Virus record (IMG/VR): IMGVR_UViG_3300040959_000769
Location: 1-64,000 of that record
From: a virus
DNA: 64,000 bases
Reading direction: 5' to 3' (one strand)
This document shows, piece after piece, positions 1 to 8,823 of this stretch (position 1 is the stretch's first letter; each line of letters begins with the position of its first letter). A program made the translations under genes and the position numbers. The notes under the pieces are model-generated. The model was not told the origin of the DNA, did not search any database, and saw nothing but the letters and a program-made list of their open reading frames with translations.

Positions 1-1
1 A

Positions 2-628
2 AGGGTTGTCAACAATTCAGCGTATGAATATATGCCGATCCAGGCATTCAATAGCGCCAGTAGCGGGGGCGCAACTACTGGTGTGGCTTTCCATATCGCT
101 GGCCGTATGGCTCCAGTTATTAGAGCTTGGACGGGGGAAGGTACTGGACTTGATGTAGGTAATTTCAATGGTACTGGATATGAGTACATTGGTGCATCCT
201 CATTCCCTGTTCGATCTTCTGAACGGTACAAGAAAAATATTGCGGCTCAGCCGGATGAAGAGATCATCCCTAACTCTTTGTCACTCCTGTCCTGTAGGAC
301 CGTGAAATTTGATGACAACTATGACAGTGGATATTGGGATGAAGACGAGCAAACATGGAAAAGTTATGATGTTTGTGATTGCCCTGACTGCGAAGATTGC
401 CAAGCGGTAAAGAACAGTACACTTCAAAGCAAGCACTTCAATCGTAGAGGAATGATTGCAGAGGAGCTAGCCGAGGTATGCCCTCAGGCTGTTCACGTTG
501 ACGCAGAAGGCATCCCCAACGGAATTGACTACGCAGTACTCACCGTAGAACTACTCGACACCGTCAAACTTCTAGTCCTGCAATGCGAGAACCAAGAACG
601 TCGCATCGCAGAACTAGAAGCCCAATGA
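2..628 (+). CDS. Tail fibre/spike C-terminal part with S74-type intramolecular chaperone (5' truncated)
   Basis: The frame is open to the left window edge, so only the C-terminal ~208 residues are present. After a Gly/Ser/Thr-rich stretch comes SSERYKKNI, the typical opening of the S74 endosialidase-type chaperone. It continues with GMIAEEL and a closing helix in which leucine heptads lead to ERRIAELE. In this family the chaperone helps trimerise the fibre and then cleaves itself off at a Ser near the SSERYKKN start. A four-cysteine insert (CDCPDCEDC) lies between the core strands and is unusual. It ends directly against the convergent nrdJ gene with no gap. The family call is good; the receptor is unknown. 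Confidence 0.85.
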   Translation, partial: RVVNNSAYEYMPIQAFNSASSGGATTGVAFHIAGRMAPVIRAWTGEGTGLDVGNFNGTGYEYIGASSFPVRSSERYKKNIAAQPDEEIIPNSLSLLSCRTVKFDDNYDSGYWDEDEQTWKSYDVCDCPDCEDCQAVKNSTLQSKHFNRRGMIAEELAEVCPQAVHVDAEGIPNGIDYAVLTVELLDTVKLLVLQCENQERRIAELEAQ

Positions 629-2557
629 TCAACGAATCGGGCAGGCACCCGTAGCGCACTCGTTCGGATCCAACTCCGTACCAGACGCATCAAGCACCAA
701 CGGCTGAGAGAAATCAACCTTCGCCAACATCGCCTCATAATCTTCCTTCGAGATTTCCTCGTAAGGGGCCAGAGGGAAGTTGTGGTCACTGTGCAGCAAG
801 AACGACACCGACTTCACGCCGTTCGTGTAATTCTCTGCAAGCCATTCCTTGATCTCCGGCAACTCTTCCTTGCGGTAATACACAGTCACCGACACAGCGT
901 TGTCAGCCCAATCGGTCTGCATCTTCTTCACCCACTCCAACTGCTCCACAGCAGTCATGTCAGCAGCCAAAACCGCGTTCTCAGGTGATTCGGCAGGGAA
1001 CTCGACCACATAACGGGTCTTGTCCTCTTGGCCATCAATGCCGACATCCCACTTGACGGGATAACCGCGACGACGACATGCCTCAACCAAAGGGTCAGCA
1101 GCACCGAAGCGGACACGACGAATGTAGTAACGGGCAAACGCCGGATGCACACCAGGAGTGTTGCCAGGCAACAAAGCCAACGTGCCAGAAGGCTGAACCG
1201 TGGTCAAACGCACACTCTCAGAAAAACCATTCTCCTTTGAGTACTTGGCATCCAACTCGCGCAACGCAACATACGTCGGGTCAAGCCATGACAACTGATC
1301 CTCAGTCGCCTGCAAAATGCCGGTAACCGACTGACCAAGACGAGCGTTCTTCTTCACGATCTTGTTCGTCTTCTCGTACGGATACTCCATCCGAGTGATC
1401 TGCTTCTGACACATGTACAACAGACGACTGATTTCTTTCATCTGCTCTTCCGAATCAATGTTCGGCAAGAAAATCGTCGCCAAGTTACAAGACTCACCAT
1501 CGCCAAGAGCAATCTCGGCGCAAGGGTTGTAACCCTCAATCGTGTTATCCGCACGACGCTCACCGAGACGACCATACTTCCGTGCAAGACCACGGTTCAC
1601 CAGACCGTAAGGCTCACCCGAACCGTCATAGCCATTCCAAACTTCCGGCATGATCTCATCCCACGAATCGGCATAGATCGAGTTGTTTGAGTTTGCACGC
1701 CACGCAGGAATCTGACCAGTCGCCCAGTTCTTGGCACGCAAGAACAACACGTCATCAGGGTCACCAATGGCGATCTGTGCAGAACGACGAGACGAACCCG
1801 ACACAACAATTCGCCCGATGATGTTGCAGATATCCAGAACATCAATTGAACGAAGCTTCTTGCCAACTCGGGCATCCATCACTTTGCAGATGTCCTCAAT
1901 GCCATCAATCAGAGCACCAGGACCTGACGCAGTACCACCGAACGTCTTCAACGGTGCGCCGAACTCACGGATCAGCATCGTGGAATACGAGAACGACTTG
2001 CCGGTGTAGAAGTACGACTTCAGCACGCTGTGCAGCATGCGCGACCAGCCATGACGCGAATCGGGAACAATGATGTCGGCGTCGTTGGTGCGCTCATGGG
2101 TGATGGAAACTCCAGCCTTCACCTTCGGAAGTTCATGAATCTTGGCTCGCTCCACGGAGAAGCCAACACCGCCACCGAGCATCAGGTGGTCAAAGAGGAA
2201 CTCAAAGTCTTCAACTTTTTCAATGTTGACGAAGTAGCAGTTGTTCAGCGACGCTGCGTTGAACTTCTGAACCAGAGGGGTGCCCAACTGCCACAAAGCG
2301 CGACCTGAGAACGAGCAACGCAGATTAAACATGTGGTCAAACAGTGTTTCTGCTTCTTCTTGGGTGTACGGAACACCAATTTCAACAGCGCCGTTGATCA
2401 CACGCTGAATGGTTTCTGGCCACATTTCGTTACGTCCGAGGTAGTCAATCGGGCGGCTATAGGTGCGGAGATACACGATCTCTCCTAAGCCGCCAAAACC
2501 CCAAGGAGCCTGCTTTGAGGCGTACTTAGCTACGTGGTCGTCAGTGATATACGTCAT
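629..2557 (-). CDS. nrdJ: Adenosylcobalamin-dependent (class II) ribonucleotide reductase, monomeric type
   Basis: Reduces ribonucleotides to deoxyribonucleotides with a B12-derived radical, supplying dNTPs for phage replication without needing oxygen. Diagnostic residues are visible: a first active-site Cys at 107 (NNCYF), the radical/general-acid motif NPCAEI at 344-349 (Cys346, Glu348), the partner Cys357, and the C-terminal redox pair Cys634/Cys639 (CATGAC). This matches Lactobacillus-type RTPR. At 642 residues it is shorter than bacterial RTPR (about 740), as phage versions often are. The start is supported by AGGGGAAAG about 6 nt upstream. The host must supply cobalamin. Confidence 0.95.
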   Translation of the reverse strand: MTYITDDHVAKYASKQAPWGFGGLGEIVYLRTYSRPIDYLGRNEMWPETIQRVINGAVEIGVPYTQEEAETLFDHMFNLRCSFSGRALWQLGTPLVQKFNAASLNNCYFVNIEKVEDFEFLFDHLMLGGGVGFSVERAKIHELPKVKAGVSITHERTNDADIIVPDSRHGWSRMLHSVLKSYFYTGKSFSYSTMLIREFGAPLKTFGGTASGPGALIDGIEDICKVMDARVGKKLRSIDVLDICNIIGRIVVSGSSRRSAQIAIGDPDDVLFLRAKNWATGQIPAWRANSNNSIYADSWDEIMPEVWNGYDGSGEPYGLVNRGLARKYGRLGERRADNTIEGYNPCAEIALGDGESCNLATIFLPNIDSEEQMKEISRLLYMCQKQITRMEYPYEKTNKIVKKNARLGQSVTGILQATEDQLSWLDPTYVALRELDAKYSKENGFSESVRLTTVQPSGTLALLPGNTPGVHPAFARYYIRRVRFGAADPLVEACRRRGYPVKWDVGIDGQEDKTRYVVEFPAESPENAVLAADMTAVEQLEWVKKMQTDWADNAVSVTVYYRKEELPEIKEWLAENYTNGVKSVSFLLHSDHNFPLAPYEEISKEDYEAMLAKVDFSQPLVLDASGTELDPNECATGACPIR

Positions 2558-2592
2558 TTTTTCTTTCCCCTGAGCCGGAATTAGTTGGTAAT

Positions 2593-2922
2593 TTAGATAA
2601 GCCCCAGCTCGCGTGCCTTGCTGAGTGGAATTTGTGACCCAGCGGCAGCGGCTAAAACTTTTGCTTTCGTAAACGGAGTGATTTGACGTTCGACTATTAC
2701 ATCTTGGTCAACGTGAATTGTTTGCTCGTCTTCCATTGACGGAACGTCGCCAAGCCCCCAGATTTTCACTGGTGGCCCGGAGTCACCGGGGCAATCCCCG
2801 TTTGGGTCTCCGCATACAGGGCACGGGTTTCTATCAGCACTAAGCAGGCGGGCACCCGCAACGTGTGTTTCGGTACGTCCGAAACTGAAATCCGCATCCA
2901 TTAGAAGATGGTACACCATCAC
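2593..2922 (-). CDS. Small zinc-ribbon phage protein, function unknown
   Basis: A 109-residue protein with a Cys cluster near residue 33 (PCPVCGDPNGDC) that could bind zinc. The C-terminal part (VIVERQITPFTKAK, then SKARELG) resembles a short tail seen in many actinophage head-region proteins. It lies just upstream of nrdJ on the same strand and could be co-transcribed. Two further in-frame ATGs lie within the first ten codons and no strong ribosome-binding site picks between them, so the start is uncertain. Confidence 0.6.
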   Translation of the reverse strand: MMVYHLLMDADFSFGRTETHVAGARLLSADRNPCPVCGDPNGDCPGDSGPPVKIWGLGDVPSMEDEQTIHVDQDVIVERQITPFTKAKVLAAAAGSQIPLSKARELGLI

Positions 2923-2950
2923 TGTGGGTGGGGTCAGTCACAAATCGCAT

Positions 2951-2983
2951 GAAAAACACAAAAGGCACCCTTTTCAGGGTGCC
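2951..2983 (-). terminator. Rho-independent terminator
   Basis: GGCACCC, a 6-nt loop, then GGGTGCC, followed on the minus strand by TTTTGTGTTTTTC. It sits directly after the leftward gene ending at 3007 and separates it from the nrdJ unit. Confidence 0.75.
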
Positions 2984-3006
2984 AATTGCGTGAACTTTTC
3001 GTTCAG

Positions 3007-3315
3007 TCAGAGCGAGATGTCTGAAGGAGAGGTGACCGAGGTCGTCTTCAGAGTGAATTCGCTTTCAGCAGGAATCCGGTAGCGATCCTCACTCTGAAGA
3101 GCACGGTACTCAGCCTCCATAAGGGCTTCGTACTCTGCGGCATAACGATCCTGAAGGACAGCATGAGCACGACGTCGCGCCTCGTTGCGGAGACGATTCT
3201 TGACCTTCGCCACTTCTGCCCTATGTTGACGTTGCTGCGGAGTCAGCGTCGCTGGGCGACCACGACGGATCCCCTTCTTTGAAGCCGACAACTTCTGAAA
3301 CTCTGTAATTTCCAT
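3007..3315 (-). CDS. Small basic protein with AT-hook-like motif, function unknown
   Basis: 102 residues with a basic N-terminal half. GIRRGRPATLT near residue 15 looks like an AT-hook (RGRP core), followed by a long charged helix rich in Arg and Glu. It could bind DNA, but no family was recognised. A strong AAAGGGG site precedes the ATG. It is divergent from the rightward operon that begins at 3480 and is closed by the hairpin at 2951-2983. Confidence 0.65.
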   Translation of the reverse strand: MEITEFQKLSASKKGIRRGRPATLTPQQRQHRAEVAKVKNRLRNEARRRAHAVLQDRYAAEYEALMEAEYRALQSEDRYRIPAESEFTLKTTSVTSPSDISL

Positions 3316-3425
3316 GTTAGCCCCTTTCGTGAGCTAGTTGTTTGTTAGTTACTGCGCGTCGGAGCGCAATCAGGAATCTAACCCTCGTATCAAAGACTGA
3401 CAACCTCTGCGTCAAAAAAAAATTC

Positions 3426-3455
3426 TTGACACATCCGACCAAACACCTGTACATT
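3426..3455 (+). promoter_or_regulatory. Sigma70-type promoter of the 3.5-8.8 kb operon
   Basis: TTGACA (3426-3431), an 18-nt spacer and TACATT (3450-3455). The RNA would carry a short leader with an AAGGGA site before the ATG at 3480. It likely drives the rightward replication operon. Confidence 0.7.
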
Positions 3456-3479
3456 CTGTCCAACACACGAAGGGAACGC

Positions 3480-3833
3480 ATGTTTGATTTCATAGAGCAA
3501 CAAGATTTTGAGCCACTAACCGAGGAAACCGCAACGTTCCTAGTGGAACTGGCGATCGACTTAAAGACTCAAGCCGCCGAGTTACCAGAACAGTTCAGGG
3601 CAACGTCAGAGATTGCAAGCAACAACCTCATGAGGTTGACAGCGATGACAATGGCTGGCTACCACTTATACGAAGAGTTCCGGAACCACGCGGCAAACCT
3701 CTGCGACGACCTCAAAACCACAATTACGGTTCTTGAAAAGGTTCGACCAGAATCAGCAGCAATCATCAGTCACGGCGCTTTGCGCCAATACGAAAGTTAC
3801 ATGGAGAGCAACGACAATGAGCAAAATATTTGA
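3480..3833 (+). CDS. Hypothetical protein, first gene of the early operon
   Basis: 117 residues, mostly helical and acidic, with no recognised domain. The ATG at 3480 is chosen because the promoter at 3426-3455 and the AAGGGA site lie just upstream; a longer frame exists but starts before the promoter. It overlaps the next gene by 17 nt, which suggests coupled translation. Confidence 0.65.
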   Translation: MFDFIEQQDFEPLTEETATFLVELAIDLKTQAAELPEQFRATSEIASNNLMRLTAMTMAGYHLYEEFRNHAANLCDDLKTTITVLEKVRPESAAIISHGALRQYESYMESNDNEQNI

Positions 3834-4008
3834 CCAAGACGAAAAAGAAGGAAGCAGTTACCTGCTGGGAGTCCTTGAAACGGACGGTCTGCAAATCCTC
3901 GTTGAGGTTTTCCCTGACGGTCAACTCCACGTCGCCACTCGTGAACATTCACACGAAACATGGTCACCTGGGGCGTGGTCAATCATCAAAGAGGTTGAAT
4001 TTAAATGA
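3817..4008 (+). CDS. Small hypothetical protein
   Basis: 63 residues (MSKIFDQDEKEG start) with alternating hydrophobic strands (LQILVEVF, LHVATRE) that suggest a small beta-sheet protein. GGAGA lies about 10 nt upstream, inside the end of the previous gene. It overlaps both neighbours, the next one by ATGA. Confidence 0.6.
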   Translation: MSKIFDQDEKEGSSYLLGVLETDGLQILVEVFPDGQLHVATREHSHETWSPGAWSIIKEVEFK

Positions 4009-4319
4009 CCAACAACGAAGAAGTGAAAACAAAAGACAAGCGAATTGAAGAACTTCGGGGGCTTACCCACATATCTATCTCCAAGGCAATGCAAATGGGA
4101 GACCTGAACGACATTGCCGACAACATTCTTGATGAAATAGTCCGCCGTATCAAACAAACGACTCCGTTGAATAATTACAAAGAGGTTGCCTTGATCGTCA
4201 AATCTCTTGACGAAAAAGGATTTTTCGAACTCCGAGAATCGGTAAACAAAACAGCGAAAGCTCTTCGTGTATCAAGAGTCACTGTTTACAACCACCTGAA
4301 TGCTAAATATGGAAAGTGA
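4005..4319 (+). CDS. HTH transcriptional regulator (HTH_22/DauR C-terminal type)
   Basis: 104 residues. The C-terminus (about 72-104) reads KGFFELRESVNK, then AKALRVSRVTVYNHL, which closely follows the HTH_22 pattern of YheO/DauR regulators (phenylalanine-rich lead, then helix-turn-helix with SR-TVY recognition helix). The N-terminal PAS-like sensor of the bacterial proteins is absent, so this is a short DNA-binding form. It probably regulates phage genes. ATGA overlap with the preceding gene. Confidence 0.75.
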   Translation: MTNNEEVKTKDKRIEELRGLTHISISKAMQMGDLNDIADNILDEIVRRIKQTTPLNNYKEVALIVKSLDEKGFFELRESVNKTAKALRVSRVTVYNHLNAKYGK

Positions 4320-4599
4320 AAACACTACCCCGCACGACGTTGCAGAAGAACTTCGATTCTTTGCCGACTTGCAAGGGAAAGGAACAGTCAACGTTGATCT
4401 ATCTCCACAGTACCTAGATGAAATCGCTGACCTGATTGACGAGTTGGCAACAGATTCAATAACGATTCACTTGGGAGAGCACGAAGATCCGCTCACAATC
4501 AACGGAGAATACGCAACCCAGATCATTGAACTTGCAGTTACTATGTTTGTAAATAGTGCTTTAAAAAAGCAAGTTGACGAAATGCTCAACAGGCGATAA
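4309..4599 (+). CDS. Hypothetical acidic protein
   Basis: 96 residues from the ATG at 4309 (MESENTTPHDV); an in-frame ATG lies 9 nt earlier. The N-terminal half (HDVAEELRFFADLQ, then DEIADLIDEL) forms two likely amphipathic helices. No family recognised. It overlaps the HTH gene by 11 nt. Confidence 0.55.
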   Translation: MESENTTPHDVAEELRFFADLQGKGTVNVDLSPQYLDEIADLIDELATDSITIHLGEHEDPLTINGEYATQIIELAVTMFVNSALKKQVDEMLNRR

Positions 4600-4631
4600 A
4601 GTCACAACCCCGACCTACTACAAGGAGAACC

Positions 4632-5054
4632 ATGACACCCGAAGAAATAAACACCGAATTCAAAAAGCAGTTCCACGAAGACCCCGAGAACCGATCAACA
4701 CACGCAGAAATACTCCGCGCACGATTCGTCTTACTATCAAACCCCACCGAAGACCACGGAAAAATTCTTCGAAAATACAACGTCTTGGATCACGTCATCC
4801 AGATGCTCGTCGGGGAACTACCCACCCACGAGCCGAAGAAAAAACGATCCGACAAATACGACGACCTTATTTCGTGGTGCAAAGAAAATCACCTAGTCCA
4901 AGTCAGTGCTGAAGAAGTAGCCGAACAGGGAGACATCTCATACGCAACTGCTTTAAAGTTCATCAAAGATCGTCCTGACCTCTTCTTCAAAGTAAAGAAA
5001 GGTTTGTACGAATTGAGAGATCCCGAAACAGTAAGAAAAGAAGAAAACGTCTAG
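4632..5054 (+). CDS. Hypothetical protein with winged-helix-like C-terminus
   Basis: 140 residues with AAGGAGA 3 nt before the ATG. The second half (about 80-135) looks like a winged helix: SWCKENHLVQVSAEEVA, ISYATALKFIKDRP as recognition helix, then the wing FFKVKKGLYELRDP. A DNA-binding role is inferred from this pattern only. It sits immediately upstream of the WhiB gene. Confidence 0.65.
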   Translation: MTPEEINTEFKKQFHEDPENRSTHAEILRARFVLLSNPTEDHGKILRKYNVLDHVIQMLVGELPTHEPKKKRSDKYDDLISWCKENHLVQVSAEEVAEQGDISYATALKFIKDRPDLFFKVKKGLYELRDPETVRKEENV

Positions 5055-5070
5055 CCACAAAGGGGGGCAC

Positions 5071-5352
5071 ATGTTTAACAAATTCGGATGGGTTGAAGAT
5101 GCAAATTGCAAAGACGCACCCACAAATCTCTTCTTCCCCAGCGAAGAAATCCCAAATCCTGCTGCATACAGAGCGTCAGCGCAAAAAGCACGCGAATACT
5201 GCGAAATGTGCTCAGTCCAGCAACAATGCTTGGACTATGCTCTGCGAAACGAAACCGTTGGAATCTGGGGCGGAATGACCGCTCGTCAACGTCAGAAAGA
5301 GCGAACACGAAGAGACATGAAGATTACGAGTGACGGCAGGTTCATGTCATGA
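5071..5352 (+). CDS. WhiB-family iron-sulfur transcription factor
   Basis: 93 residues. It has the four cluster-binding cysteines Cys13, Cys44, Cys47 and Cys53 (C..C-x2-C-x5-C) and the turn GIWGG at 64-68, then a basic tail (ARQRQKERTRR) for DNA contact. WhiB proteins bind a [4Fe-4S] cluster and the host sigma factor and occur only in actinobacteria and their phages. Phage copies such as that of TM4 interfere with host WhiB function. AAGGGGGG precedes the start. ATGA overlap with thyX. Confidence 0.95.
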   Translation: MFNKFGWVEDANCKDAPTNLFFPSEEIPNPAAYRASAQKAREYCEMCSVQQQCLDYALRNETVGIWGGMTARQRQKERTRRDMKITSDGRFMS

Positions 5353-6038
5353 GCGAAAAAATCATCAACCTTCCAGGTGGTGGATTTGTCTCTCTAGACA
5401 GCCACAATGCTGACGACCTCAGCGTAGTGAACAGTGCTCGAGTTTCGTTCGGCAAAAAAGTTGACCAAATGACTTCAGCAGAAGAAGGACTGATCAACTT
5501 CCTGATGCGAGAGCACCACGGTACGCCGTTTGAACACAACATGTTCCGCTTTCACGTGCAAGTACCCATCTTCGTGGCTCGTGAATGGTTCCGACATAGA
5601 ATCGGATGGTCTTATAACGAACTATCAGGACGCTACAGCAAACTTGAAGAGCAGTTCTGGGTGCCAGAAGAAAACGACGTACGTACCCAAGTTGGGAAAC
5701 CCGGTGCGTACACCTTTGAACCTGTAGATCCCTCAGTTGCGCAAGATACAAGAGAAACAATCAAAAACGTTGCAGGAGGAGCATGGCGTTCCTACAACTA
5801 TCTCGTAGAGCTTGGGGTCGCTAAAGAAGTTGCCCGCTCTATTCTTCCGTTGAACCTGCTTACAGAGTTCTACGCAACCTGCAACGCACGCTCATTGATG
5901 TCGTTCCTCACGCTACGCGCAGAGAAAAACGCTCAACTTGAAATTCAACGTGCAGCGTACGCCACCGAAGAGTTCTTCAAAGAGATCATGCCAGTGACCC
6001 ACAAAGCGTTTGAGGAGAACGGTAGGATTGCCCCGTGA
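5349..6038 (+). CDS. thyX: Flavin-dependent thymidylate synthase ThyX
   Basis: Makes dTMP from dUMP using FAD, NADPH and methylene-tetrahydrofolate. The signature RHR-x3-W-S-x4-S-x-R-Y is present at 82-96 (RHRIGWSYNELSGRY), matching the ThyX motif RHR-x(7)-S-x-RY with a normal family length of 229 residues. It overlaps both the WhiB and the primase gene by ATGA, so it belongs to the same replication operon. With NrdJ it provides deoxynucleotides. Confidence 0.97.
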   Translation: MSEKIINLPGGGFVSLDSHNADDLSVVNSARVSFGKKVDQMTSAEEGLINFLMREHHGTPFEHNMFRFHVQVPIFVAREWFRHRIGWSYNELSGRYSKLEEQFWVPEENDVRTQVGKPGAYTFEPVDPSVAQDTRETIKNVAGGAWRSYNYLVELGVAKEVARSILPLNLLTEFYATCNARSLMSFLTLRAEKNAQLEIQRAAYATEEFFKEIMPVTHKAFEENGRIAP

Positions 6039-7825
6039 GCGGGGGAACATATGTATCACCAGAGGTAGACAACTTCCTGTCCAAGTTAGAAGGCGTAAAG
6101 AAAAACGGATCTAACTGGTCGGCACGCTGCCCTTGTCGATACGACGACGACAACCCCTCCCTTTCCATAGGTCAAGGCAAAGACGGACGAGTCTTAGTGA
6201 CATGCCACCGTGGCTCCGGATGTGACGTCAATCAAATCTGTGACGCAATGGAAATCACAGTCGGTGACCTCATGCCTCCGAACGACTCCGAACCGACACC
6301 GCATGCGGAACGACGAGTAAAACGAAACGATCCCGTAGTGTCGCCTTCAACCACAAAGAAGAAGGCAAAACTTGATCTTGTAGCCACATACGACTACACG
6401 GACGCTGACGGCAACGTCACATTCCAGAAGCAACGTTTCGTTGATAAAGACACAGGCAAGAAGACATTTCGCCAGCGTCGTAAAACAGAAGACGGCGAAT
6501 GGGTTTACAACCTTGACGGAGTAGACCAAGTTCTCTACAACCTCCCTGAAGTACTTCAAGGAGTCAAAGACGGCAAAAACATCGTCGTCGTAGAAGGCGA
6601 AAAAGACGTTGAAACATTGCGCTCACTTGGACGCATCGCAACAACCATGCCTGGCGGAGCAGGAAAGTGGCGAGAAAACCACACCGAAGCTCTCCGAGGC
6701 GCAAACGTCATCGTTATTTCCGACAATGACGAAGTCGGCAAAGAACACGCTCAACACGTTCGCGCCAGCCTGACCGAAGCAGGATGCGTCGTTCGCCTCA
6801 TGATCCCTGATGGCGTCAAAGACGTCACCGATCTCATTGAGTCCGGTGGGACAATCAAAGAACTACGCGACTTTGAAGAAGGTCTTGACTCTCACGAAAG
6901 CAAAGAAGAACAAGAAGACACCAAGTTTGATGACGCTCTAACCAAGATTGAAAAAATCTTTGAACGTGACGACATATCCGACCACGTCAAGATGCTTCGA
7001 GCAGGAAACGTCATTCTTGACCTCGGCGCAACAACTAAAGCACGTCCCACAGGGCGACTCATCAAATGGTCGGACTTTGTAAACGAAGACGTTGACGACA
7101 ATTACGACTGGCTTATCCCCGACGTTCTTGAACGAGGAGAAAGAGTCATGGTCGTAGCAGCAGAAGGTGTCGGCAAAACGATGCTGGGGCGACAGGTTGC
7201 TCTCTGTTCCGCAGCAGGCATCAACCCATTTACCTATGAGCGAATGAAGCCCATTACAACCCTGATGGTTGACCTTGAGAACCCTCAGCGAATTATTAAA
7301 CGCACGTCAATTGACATAGAGAGAAAAGCCCAACACTACGGCTGGTGCGAAGATCCACAATCATTCCTTCTGTCAAAAGCCGACGGTCTTGATCTTCTGA
7401 AGTCAAGCGACCGCGAATACCTTGAAGAAAACATTGAGGCGATCAAACCAGATCTCCTACTCCTTGGCCCTGTCTACAAATCATTCGTAGATCCAGGAGG
7501 AAGAACTTCAGAAGCAATCGCTATTGAAGTAGCCAAATATTTTGACTCGCTAAGAGAATGGTTCAACTGCGCCATGTGGTTTGAACACCACGCCCCACTA
7601 GGAAGCGCCATGTCTTCACGAGATCTGCGACCCTTCGGATCTGCTGTATGGTCACGGTGGCCAGAGTTCGGTTTAAGCCTGCAACCCGACCCGACAGCAA
7701 CATCAGGCTATGTTTATGAAGTGAAACATTTCCGTGGTGCTCGTGACCAACGCAAGTTCCCAACTAAAATGATACGAGGGAAAACCTTCCCATTTGAAGT
7801 TATTGAATTTGCATCGGTTGACTAA
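6035..7825 (+). CDS. Primase-helicase: zinc-finger/TOPRIM with RecA-type (AAA_25) ATPase
   Basis: 596 residues in three parts. The N-terminus has a CHC2-like zinc site (Cys32, Cys34, Cys57/His58, Cys63). The TOPRIM part shows VVVEGEKD at 184-191 with catalytic Glu188 and the acidic VISDNDEVG at 227-235. The C-terminal RecA-like ATPase has Walker A AEGVGKT at 376-382 and a Walker B-like LMVDLEN near 410. This is the fused primase/RepA-like helicase of many phages, expected to lay primers and unwind the fork. A leading 'DnaG plus DnaB' pair is not otherwise present in the window. Confidence 0.88.
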   Translation: MSGGTYVSPEVDNFLSKLEGVKKNGSNWSARCPCRYDDDNPSLSIGQGKDGRVLVTCHRGSGCDVNQICDAMEITVGDLMPPNDSEPTPHAERRVKRNDPVVSPSTTKKKAKLDLVATYDYTDADGNVTFQKQRFVDKDTGKKTFRQRRKTEDGEWVYNLDGVDQVLYNLPEVLQGVKDGKNIVVVEGEKDVETLRSLGRIATTMPGGAGKWRENHTEALRGANVIVISDNDEVGKEHAQHVRASLTEAGCVVRLMIPDGVKDVTDLIESGGTIKELRDFEEGLDSHESKEEQEDTKFDDALTKIEKIFERDDISDHVKMLRAGNVILDLGATTKARPTGRLIKWSDFVNEDVDDNYDWLIPDVLERGERVMVVAAEGVGKTMLGRQVALCSAAGINPFTYERMKPITTLMVDLENPQRIIKRTSIDIERKAQHYGWCEDPQSFLLSKADGLDLLKSSDREYLEENIEAIKPDLLLLGPVYKSFVDPGGRTSEAIAIEVAKYFDSLREWFNCAMWFEHHAPLGSAMSSRDLRPFGSAVWSRWPEFGLSLQPDPTATSGYVYEVKHFRGARDQRKFPTKMIRGKTFPFEVIEFASVD

Positions 7826-7826
7826 T

Positions 7827-8480
7827 ATGGCGTCACAATCCGGCTTGACTAAAGAATTTCTCGCAGAACGCGATGTTCGCATTTTTAAAATGCGTCAGGC
7901 TGGCGTATCCCCAAGCGAAATCGGTCGTCGTTTCAACATCAGCACCCAAGCGGTCAACGCTGCAATCAGACGCCAACTTGAGAAACTCAACAGGGAAGCG
8001 CTTATGGCGTACCCAGAGGTTCTCAGGATGGAACTTGAACGACTTGATGCGTTACAGCAATCAATTTGGCCATTAACTCAGCATCGCAAAATCCGAACCG
8101 ACGACGGAACAGAAGTCGCTGTCGAACCAGATCTAAAAGCAATCCAACAGGTTCTTTCAATTATGGACAGGCGTTCAAAACTGCTCGGCATGGAGCAGAA
8201 CAACGTGAACATCCAGGTGGAACAAGTTGAACCACAACGCGCTGTTCTCGCTGGAGCACAAGCAGAAGCAATTGCAGCGGACGCATTTGAACCAGAAAAA
8301 GAAGCAAAACAGCTCTTGGAACTTATGGGTAATGCTGGGGTGCTACCCCCAGAGATGATTTCGCAACTACTATCTTCTGAACCAGCGAAAGAACTAGAAC
8401 CGGCACAACCGGAACCAGAAGACAACGAAACAGAAGTCCTACAAGCAGAAGTAATCTACTTCCCGCAAGACCCGGAGTGA
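7827..8480 (+). CDS. HTH protein resembling a terminase small subunit
   Basis: 217 residues from the ATG 2 nt after the primase stop. HTH at about 20-50 (FKMRQAGVSPSEIGRRF, then STQAVNAAIRR), followed by helices with RTDDGTEVAVEPDLKAIQQ and RRSKLLGME, the layout of many phage terminase small subunits (DNA-binding head, oligomerisation helix). The C-terminal 70 residues are acidic and disordered. No large subunit follows, so an alternative is a replication-linked DNA-binding protein. Confidence 0.6.
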   Translation: MASQSGLTKEFLAERDVRIFKMRQAGVSPSEIGRRFNISTQAVNAAIRRQLEKLNREALMAYPEVLRMELERLDALQQSIWPLTQHRKIRTDDGTEVAVEPDLKAIQQVLSIMDRRSKLLGMEQNNVNIQVEQVEPQRAVLAGAQAEAIAADAFEPEKEAKQLLELMGNAGVLPPEMISQLLSSEPAKELEPAQPEPEDNETEVLQAEVIYFPQDPE

Positions 8481-8482
8481 AA

Positions 8483-8806
8483 ATGGTTCAAAAAGAAACC
8501 ACCGACGACAACATTGAAGCAGCGATGAATCATGTTGCCGACACGCTGGAGCCAACACGCTCACCGAACACAAACACCGAAGAAGGCAAAACCGCCAACA
8601 AACAGGTGATTGTTCGAGCAACTGAAGAAGATCACGAACGCTGGAAACAAGCCGCCGCAGCAGAATCAATCTCGTTGAGCGAATTCATTCGCAACTGCTG
8701 CAATAAAGCCGCCGGGAACATCCTTGAATGCAATCATCCCATTCAAATGCGCAAAACATACCCGTGGTCCGAAAGGTGTTTATCCTGCGGTAAACGGCTG
8801 CGCTGA
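8483..8806 (+). CDS. Ribbon-helix-helix plus zinc-site protein
   Basis: 107 residues. Residues about 40-80 follow the Arc/CopG ribbon-helix-helix pattern: strand KQVIVRA, helix EDHERWKQAAAAE, then ISLSEFIRNCCNKAA. The C-terminus adds a likely zinc site (C-x-H, C-x2-C, SCGKR). Probable small DNA-binding regulator. The ATG at 8483 has GGAG 8 nt upstream; a GTG two codons earlier overlaps the previous stop. Confidence 0.65.
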   Translation: MVQKETTDDNIEAAMNHVADTLEPTRSPNTNTEEGKTANKQVIVRATEEDHERWKQAAAAESISLSEFIRNCCNKAAGNILECNHPIQMRKTYPWSERCLSCGKRLR

Positions 8807-8823
8807 TGTGAGAAAATAGCCTA

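Noticed and set aside
7794-7826. Upstream ATG of the terminase-small-like gene
   Set aside because: It lies inside the primase-helicase reading frame; the ATG at 7827 directly follows the stop.
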